This document shows, piece by piece, positions 6,183 to 9,706 of a DNA stretch of 9,706 bases. A program made the position numbers and the translations under genes. The notes under the pieces are model-generated. The model was not told the DNA's origin. It saw only the letters and a program-made list of their open reading frames with translations, and did no database searches. The stretch covers positions 200 through 9,905 of the forward strand of contig DGHJ01000122.1 of assembly GCA_002392625.1 (NCBI GenBank). The letters are read 5' to 3'. Position 1 is the stretch's first letter; each line of letters begins with the position of its first letter. The DNA comes from Oscillospiraceae bacterium UBA3851. GTDB taxonomy: Bacteria > Bacillota > Clostridia > Oscillospirales > Oscillospiraceae.

Positions 6183-6785
6183 TCAATCGACGATGTTTTC
6201 ACAGACGGTGCAGTGCCGATACCCGACGCCAAACTGAGAGCTGACCAATCCCGCCTCGATCCCCGCCCAGGTGGCGGTGGGGTCGTCCACCAGCACATAG
6301 TGCTCGAAGCAGGAGTAGTCGGCCTGGGGTGGGGTGCCATCGGTCAGATACAGCAGGTAGGGGAAGGAGCTCTGATAGTCCAGGCGGTCCTCGCGGCTGA
6401 GCCGGGCCTTGACGTTATAGGTCTTGCCGTCAAAGGTCACCAGATAGAAGAACAGCTTAGGGTATTTGTCCTTCTCCTGGGCGTAGAGCGCTGGGTCGAT
6501 ACGGGCCGGGTCCAGCGTATAGTACATGGCGCACAGGACTTGGGCGCTTTTGCCCCGGCGGGTCTTGTGGTAGAAATCGTCCCAGACCTCTCGGCCAGAG
6601 GTGATCCGCAGCTTCTCCATGACCACCACGTTGCCGGCCTTGGCCCGTTCCAGCGCCTCGTCAGCGGAGCAGACCACGTCGAAGAGGGAGACGTCCGGCG
6701 TGATCTCCGGCGTTTTTGCACCGCATCCGGCGCAAAGCCCCAGCAGGACCGTCAGCATCAGCAGGAAAGATACGTATCTCATCAT
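6183..6785 (-). CDS. Small lipoprotein of the BlaI/BlaR1-like operon, unknown function
   Basis: This 200-residue protein begins MMRYV, with AAAGGAG (6797-6791) at suitable spacing for either Met. An upstream in-frame extension to 6836 is rejected because it overlaps the end of the protease gene and would bury the signal peptide. The signal peptide ends in LCAGC, so Cys21 is the likely lipidated residue. The mature part is a compact domain of about 180 residues with SADEALERAKAGNVVVMEKL near its start, a YYTLDP segment, FYLVTFDGKTYNVKA in the middle and CTVCENIVD at the very end. The two Cys of this CxxC tail could form a disulfide or bind metal. Its place directly after a BlaR1-like protease suggests an envelope partner or output of that system. 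I do not recognise the family. Confidence 0.82.
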   Translation of the reverse strand: MMRYVSFLLMLTVLLGLCAGCGAKTPEITPDVSLFDVVCSADEALERAKAGNVVVMEKLRITSGREVWDDFYHKTRRGKSAQVLCAMYYTLDPARIDPALYAQEKDKYPKLFFYLVTFDGKTYNVKARLSREDRLDYQSSFPYLLYLTDGTPPQADYSCFEHYVLVDDPTATWAGIEAGLVSSQFGVGYRHCTVCENIVD

Positions 6786-6796
6786 AGAAACTCCTT

Positions 6797-7720
6797 TCAT
6801 CCGGCGTTGGTCAACAGCGTGATCAGAATGGCGCACACCAGGGCGCTGAACCCCAGCAGAGAGATCCAGGTCATGCGGCGGTAGGACAGGATGTTTTCGA
6901 TCCGTGTCCGCACCCTGGCGCCGCCGAAGGCAGAGGCGAACAGGTTCTTGCTGCCGGCGCAGTCCAGCAGGGCGTGGGCGTATGCTTTGCGCTCTGCCGC
7001 GCCATATGGGGCGATGGCGGTCTCGTCACAGCCTTGCTCCAGGTCGCCCAAAAACAGCTTGAGATAGAGCCACGCCAGCGGATTGAACCAGTGGACGGCG
7101 GTGACGGCAAAGGCCAGCAGCCGCCACAGGTTGTCCTTTCGGCGGATGTGGGCATTCTCATGGGCCAGCACGTAGGTCAGGTCCCGGTTTTCCCACCCGG
7201 CGGGCAGGACGATGCGGGGCCGGAACACGCCGTACACGGCGGGGGAGGTGACCATCTCTGAGAGATAGACGTTCTCCCGCAGATGACGGGAACCTCGGAT
7301 CTCCCGCAGCGTGACGCAGTAGACCATGGCCAGTGCCAGCAGAATCGCCGCCGTGCCCACGGCCCACACCGCGCTGCCGACACGGTACACATCCGCCAGC
7401 AGATCCACCTTGTAGGCGATGGGGAAGTAGCTGTCGGCAGCCATGGCCGCGTTGGTTAAAGTAAAGGTCATATCATCTACGGGCTGATAGACCACCACGG
7501 TCCGGGTGGTAAACCTGGCCACCAGCGTCATCAGGCTCCAGCGGCTGTTGAGCCACACCGGCACGGCAAACCGCAGAAAGGGCGCCAGCCACAAAAAAAC
7601 GGCCACGCGCCGGGGCACAGCCTTGACCGCCCGGACCGCCAGCACAATCAGTCCCATGGCGGAGCCGATGACGCTCATGTTGAAGACCCAGTAAAAGATC
7701 TCGCTGGGCATGGCCGTCAC
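6797..7720 (-). CDS. BlaR1/MecR1-family M56 membrane metalloprotease without sensor domain
   Basis: The 307-residue protein has the zinc-protease core of antirepressor BlaR1/MecR1. HENAH (187-191) supplies the HExxH motif, and the downstream LEQGCDE, with Glu228, supplies the expected third ligand. Membrane segments lie at about 9-30, 38-57, 115-135 and 288-305. It ends right after the last helix, so the external penicillin-binding domain of classical BlaR1 (about 600 aa) is absent. Family knowledge says such proteases, when activated, lead to cleavage of the cognate BlaI-type repressor. Residues about 65-110 between helices 2 and 3 are the main loop outside the membrane and may take part in sensing. 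The start is either GTG 7720, which overlaps the repressor stop as GTGA, or ATG 7711. Either fits translational coupling. Confidence 0.92.
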   Translation of the reverse strand: MTAMPSEIFYWVFNMSVIGSAMGLIVLAVRAVKAVPRRVAVFLWLAPFLRFAVPVWLNSRWSLMTLVARFTTRTVVVYQPVDDMTFTLTNAAMAADSYFPIAYKVDLLADVYRVGSAVWAVGTAAILLALAMVYCVTLREIRGSRHLRENVYLSEMVTSPAVYGVFRPRIVLPAGWENRDLTYVLAHENAHIRRKDNLWRLLAFAVTAVHWFNPLAWLYLKLFLGDLEQGCDETAIAPYGAAERKAYAHALLDCAGSKNLFASAFGGARVRTRIENILSYRRMTWISLLGFSALVCAILITLLTNAG

Positions 7721-8073
7721 CGCTGGTCGATCAGCCGCCGCAGCTCGGAAAGCTCCTCGTCGGACAGCGTTTCGTCCGCCAGCAGGGCGGAGAAGAGAGC
7801 CTTCCGCGATCCGCCGAACACCTTGTGCAGCAGGATGTTGGCCTCAGCTTTTCCGGCCTCGCTGCGAGAGAGGAGGGGCGTGCACAGGAAGCCCGGCTCA
7901 TCCCGCCGCAAAAAGCCCTTGGCCTCCAGTTTTTTGATGACCGTATAGGTGGTGTTTTTGTTCCAGCCGATGGTCTCCGCCGCAATGCGGCTGACGTCCT
8001 TGGCCGGGAGCGGCCCGTGATCCCACAGAATATCCATCACCTTGGCTTCGCTGTCAAACAGTTTATCTTGCAT
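7717..8073 (-). CDS. BlaI/MecI-family transcriptional repressor
   Basis: The 118-residue product matches BlaI/MecI repressors in length and order of motifs. It begins LFDSEAKVMDILWDHGPLPAKDV, the first part of the winged helix. The recognition region WNKNTTYTVIKKLEAKGFLRRD follows at about 37-58, and the C-terminal half is helical and serves dimerisation and protease regulation (LLADETLSDEELSELRRLI). The ATG at 8073 has GGAGGTG 5 bases upstream. It is the first gene of the operon and overlaps the protease gene by four bases. It probably represses its own operon through half-sites at 8086-8120. With no beta-lactamase or PBP2a gene in the window, the symbol blaI would imply too much about the stimulus. 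Confidence 0.94.
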   Translation of the reverse strand: MQDKLFDSEAKVMDILWDHGPLPAKDVSRIAAETIGWNKNTTYTVIKKLEAKGFLRRDEPGFLCTPLLSRSEAGKAEANILLHKVFGGSRKALFSALLADETLSDEELSELRRLIDQR

Positions 8074-8085
8074 ACAGCACCTCCG

Positions 8086-8120
8086 GACTATTGTTATAGT
8101 CTTATACTATCAGAGTAGTC
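8086..8120. promoter_or_regulatory. Operator-like array of inverted half-sites for the BlaI-type repressor
   Basis: GACTAT-TGTT-ATAGTC (8086-8101) is a perfect 6-bp dyad. ATAGT-N5-ACTAT (8096-8110) and ACTA-N6-TAGT (8106-8119) overlap it, giving about four alternating GACTA/TAGTC half-sites. BlaI/MecI operators are known as dyads with TACA/TGTA-type half-sites, so this motif is similar in architecture but different in sequence. The array covers the -10 box and the transcription start, a classic position for repression. Confidence 0.6.
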
Positions 8121-8132
8121 TTCGGTTGTCAA
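8104..8132 (-). promoter_or_regulatory. Promoter of the BlaI/BlaR1-like operon
   Basis: TTGACA (8132-8127), a 17-base spacer and TAGTAT (8109-8104) on the - strand. The predicted start near 8097 lies about 24 bases before the repressor ATG and inside the operator dyad. Confidence 0.8.
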
Positions 8133-8152
8133 GGGGGAGAAATAAAAAATGT

Positions 8153-8182
8153 AAGGCGGCGGGGAATGATCCCCGCCGCCTT
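8153..8182 (-). terminator. Terminator of the surface-protein gene
   Basis: A 13-bp GC-rich perfect stem (8153-8165 with 8170-8182) has an ATGA loop. On the - strand it is followed by ACATTTTTTATTT, a good U-tract. It lies 22 bases after the stop codon of the surface-protein gene and insulates it from the next operon. Confidence 0.88.
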
Positions 8183-8204
8183 TGACGCGACGTATTGTGA
8201 GCGA

Positions 8205-9706
8205 TCAGCCGATGACAGTGGTGTAGTAGGTCGTCGTGGTGCCGCCGGTGGTGGTCTCTCTCCAGAAGTAGAGGCCGGTGGGAGCGGAGGAACCCATCAT
8301 AAAGTACTTGCTGGAGGAGAAGCTCAGGTAGGGATATCTGCTGGAGGCGGTGTTCTTGGCGGTCACGTTGCCGTTGCTCATGGACAGCGTCCAGCGGCAG
8401 TAGCTGGAGGAATAGCTGGACCGGCTGTACAGGTAGCTGGCGTAGCTGCCCAGATAGGTGCCGGTGGAGGCGTTGCGGATGGTGTAGTAGGAGCCGGTCT
8501 TGGCGATGGTGAAGACGTAGGCGTTGGTCACGCCGGTCATGTAACCGTCGGCATAGGTCATGCCGGTGTTGCTGTACAGCACGGAGCCGCCTGCGGAGGT
8601 GGACTCATACTTCTTGCTGCCGGACAGGCCCTTGAGCACGTACAGGCTGCTGGTGTTGGTGCCGTAGGTGATGATGTAGTTGCCGCTCCAGTCGGTGGGG
8701 GCGGAATCCAGAAGCTCGTAGGCCGTCTCACCGCTGCCGGAGGTGGCGGTGTAGGTGTACAGCGCCTTCAGGGTGACGTTGGCGGTGGGCGTATAGGTGC
8801 CGGTCAGATAGGTGGGAGCGGAGGTGCTGTTGCTCACCGTGGAGGTGACCCAACCCAGGAAGGTGTAGCCGGAGGGAGCGCCGGCGGTGGGCAGGGTGAT
8901 GGAGCTGCCGGCATTGACCGTCTGGCTGGACACAGCGGACACGCCGCTGGGCACGGAGAAGCTCACCGTGTAGGTGGTCACACCGATGGGATCGGTGTAG
9001 CTGTCCACATAGGAGTAGCCGCAGACGGTACAGGTGTGGGTGGTGTAGCCCTGGGAGGTGGTGGTGGGCGCCGTCACAACATCGGTGTAGGTGCAGTTGG
9101 CGGTCTCGACGTCACCGCAGGAGCAGGCGCGGCTGTGGGTGCCGTTGTTGTTGGAATACCAGGCGCCGTAGGAATGCTCGTGGGTGGGAATGGCGGTGGG
9201 GCTGGTGGTGTAATAGGTGGTGCCGGAGGCCGTGGCCTGGTAGAGGTTGATGACGGCACCGGACTTGCTGGTGGTGTAACGGACGGTAGAGCTGGAGGAG
9301 TAGGACAGGTAGTAGTAGCCCTCGCTGTCCACCTGATTGTCCAGATAACCGTCGGAGGTGTACTGCCACGCCAGGCCGCTGGAGGTGGGAGCCAGGTACT
9401 CGGAGGAGTCGAGGCCCATGTACTTGCCGGCAGCGGAGTTGTAGAAGGTGTAGCCGCTGGAGCTGTTGCCGGAGGCGGTCCACAGCACCTTGGGCAGGTT
9501 GGCGGAGGTGGCGGTGGCGACGTTGCTGCTGATGGTCACGGACACGGGGGTGAGGTAGTGGCTGGAGGTCACGTAGGTGTTGCCCACGGCGTAGCCGGTG
9601 GTGCCGGAGATGGAGTCGGAGGCGACCAGGATGTACTGTCCGCCGTTCTCCACACCGTCAGCCAGCTGATAGACGACCTCACCGGTGCCGTCCTCCACGC
9701 GGGTGT
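8205..9706 (-). CDS. Large secreted surface protein, C-terminal part, with InlB-type repeat
   Basis: The frame is open at the right edge, so the N-terminus and any signal peptide lie outside the window. The GTG at 9698 is internal. Numbered from it, module A (about 8-165) and module B (about 326-494) share the order VYQLAD/AYELLD, GQYILV/GNYIIT, a Tyr-Ser-rich middle and a TYYTT end. Between them lie a Cys segment (ACSCGD at 191-196, C202, HTCTVCGYSY at 221-230) and an InlB B-repeat/Flg_new-like stretch (about 243-317, with YTFLGW). The product is very rich in Tyr, Ser, Thr and Gly. It stops 3 residues after TYYTT, with no LPXTG, SLH or choline-binding anchor visible. Codon choice is strongly C/G-ending. 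Related repeats are known in adhesion-like proteins of gut Firmicutes. An adhesion or carbohydrate-binding role is inference only. Confidence 0.85.
   Translation of the reverse strand, partial: TRVEDGTGEVVYQLADGVENGGQYILVASDSISGTTGYAVGNTYVTSSHYLTPVSVTISSNVATATSANLPKVLWTASGNSSSGYTFYNSAAGKYMGLDSSEYLAPTSSGLAWQYTSDGYLDNQVDSEGYYYLSYSSSSTVRYTTSKSGAVINLYQATASGTTYYTTSPTAIPTHEHSYGAWYSNNNGTHSRACSCGDVETANCTYTDVVTAPTTTSQGYTTHTCTVCGYSYVDSYTDPIGVTTYTVSFSVPSGVSAVSSQTVNAGSSITLPTAGAPSGYTFLGWVTSTVSNSTSAPTYLTGTYTPTANVTLKALYTYTATSGSGETAYELLDSAPTDWSGNYIITYGTNTSSLYVLKGLSGSKKYESTSAGGSVLYSNTGMTYADGYMTGVTNAYVFTIAKTGSYYTIRNASTGTYLGSYASYLYSRSSYSSSYCRWTLSMSNGNVTAKNTASSRYPYLSFSSSKYFMMGSSAPTGLYFWRETTTGGTTTTYYTTVIG
8217..8723 (-). 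repeat. Surface-protein module B (second copy)
   Basis: This is the C-terminal module of the surface protein. It runs from AYELLDSAPTDWSGNYIIT to the TTYYTT end and resembles module A in order of motifs rather than in close identity. It ends with a GLYFWRET strand. Lectin-like (ricin-type or similar beta) folding is possible but not shown. Confidence 0.4.
9204..9677 (-). repeat. Surface-protein module A (first copy)
   Basis: This is the module nearest the right edge. It runs from VVYQLADGVENGGQYILVAS through GYTFYNSAAGKYMGL and ends in INLYQATASGTTYYTT. It has the same layout as module B, which suggests an old duplication. More copies may lie beyond the window. Confidence 0.4.

Noticed and set aside
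6786..6836. N-terminal extension of the small lipoprotein to 6836
   Set aside because: It overlaps the protease gene, and the start at 6785 is well placed behind AAAGGAG and gives a normal signal peptide.
5178..6884. Very long + strand open frame (568 codons) opposite three operon genes
   Set aside because: It spans parts of three well-supported - strand genes, their intergenic gaps and a terminator. Its composition (Gln, His, Gly, Arg) fits a shadow frame.
8205..9706. GGTGG/GTGGTG-rich tracts as a CRISPR or satellite repeat array
   Set aside because: There is no regular unit and spacer. The pattern comes from strongly biased Thr, Ser, Tyr and Gly codons read on the - strand.

Overview
The window looks like chromosomal DNA from a GC-rich, low-diderm Firmicute, most probably a gut clostridium of the Oscillospiraceae/Eubacteriales type. 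The reasons are strong GGAGG-type ribosome binding sites, sigma-A promoters with consensus spacing, two Gram-positive style lipoproteins, a BlaI/BlaR1-type pair, and a Tyr/Ser/Thr-rich surface protein of a kind common in these bacteria. This placement is inference. I see no tRNA, rRNA, CRISPR array, transposase or phage gene.

Layout, left to right. (1) 1-746 (+): the C-terminal part of an oligopeptide/dipeptide ABC transporter ATPase (OppF/DppF type) with an unusual tail of two predicted membrane helices, closed by a hairpin at 752-790. (2) 905-2131 (+): a single-pass membrane protein whose outer domain looks like a degenerate ApbE (FAD:protein FMN transferase) fold. (3) 2350-3894 (-): a duplicated-ATPase ABC-F protein, convergent with the previous gene across a long hairpin at 2211-2262. 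Its promoter lies about 240 bases upstream of the coding region. The leader between them holds two tiny overlapping ORFs, a terminator hairpin directly before the gene, and segments that can pair in competing ways. Together these have the architecture of antibiotic-inducible, ribosome-mediated attenuation. (4) 4278-5144 (+): a lipoprotein transcribed divergently from the ABC-F gene from its own near-perfect promoter. (5) 8073 down to 5214 (-): a four-gene operon of a BlaI/MecI-family repressor, a BlaR1-like M56 metalloprotease lacking the penicillin-sensor domain, a lipoprotein and a polytopic membrane protein. An operator-like array of inverted half-sites overlaps the operon promoter. (6) 8205-9706 (-): the C-terminal part of a large, probably secreted surface protein with two similar modules, a Cys-rich linker and an InlB-type repeat, ended by a GC-rich terminator at 8153-8182.

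The two regulatory circuits are the most informative parts. The ABC-F leader suggests that the gene is switched on when ribosomes stall, as for target-protection ABC-F genes such as vmlR and msrD. The BlaI/BlaR1-like operon has no beta-lactamase and no beta-lactam sensor. Its signal is therefore probably different, and its candidate outputs or sensors are the two downstream envelope proteins, which I do not recognise.
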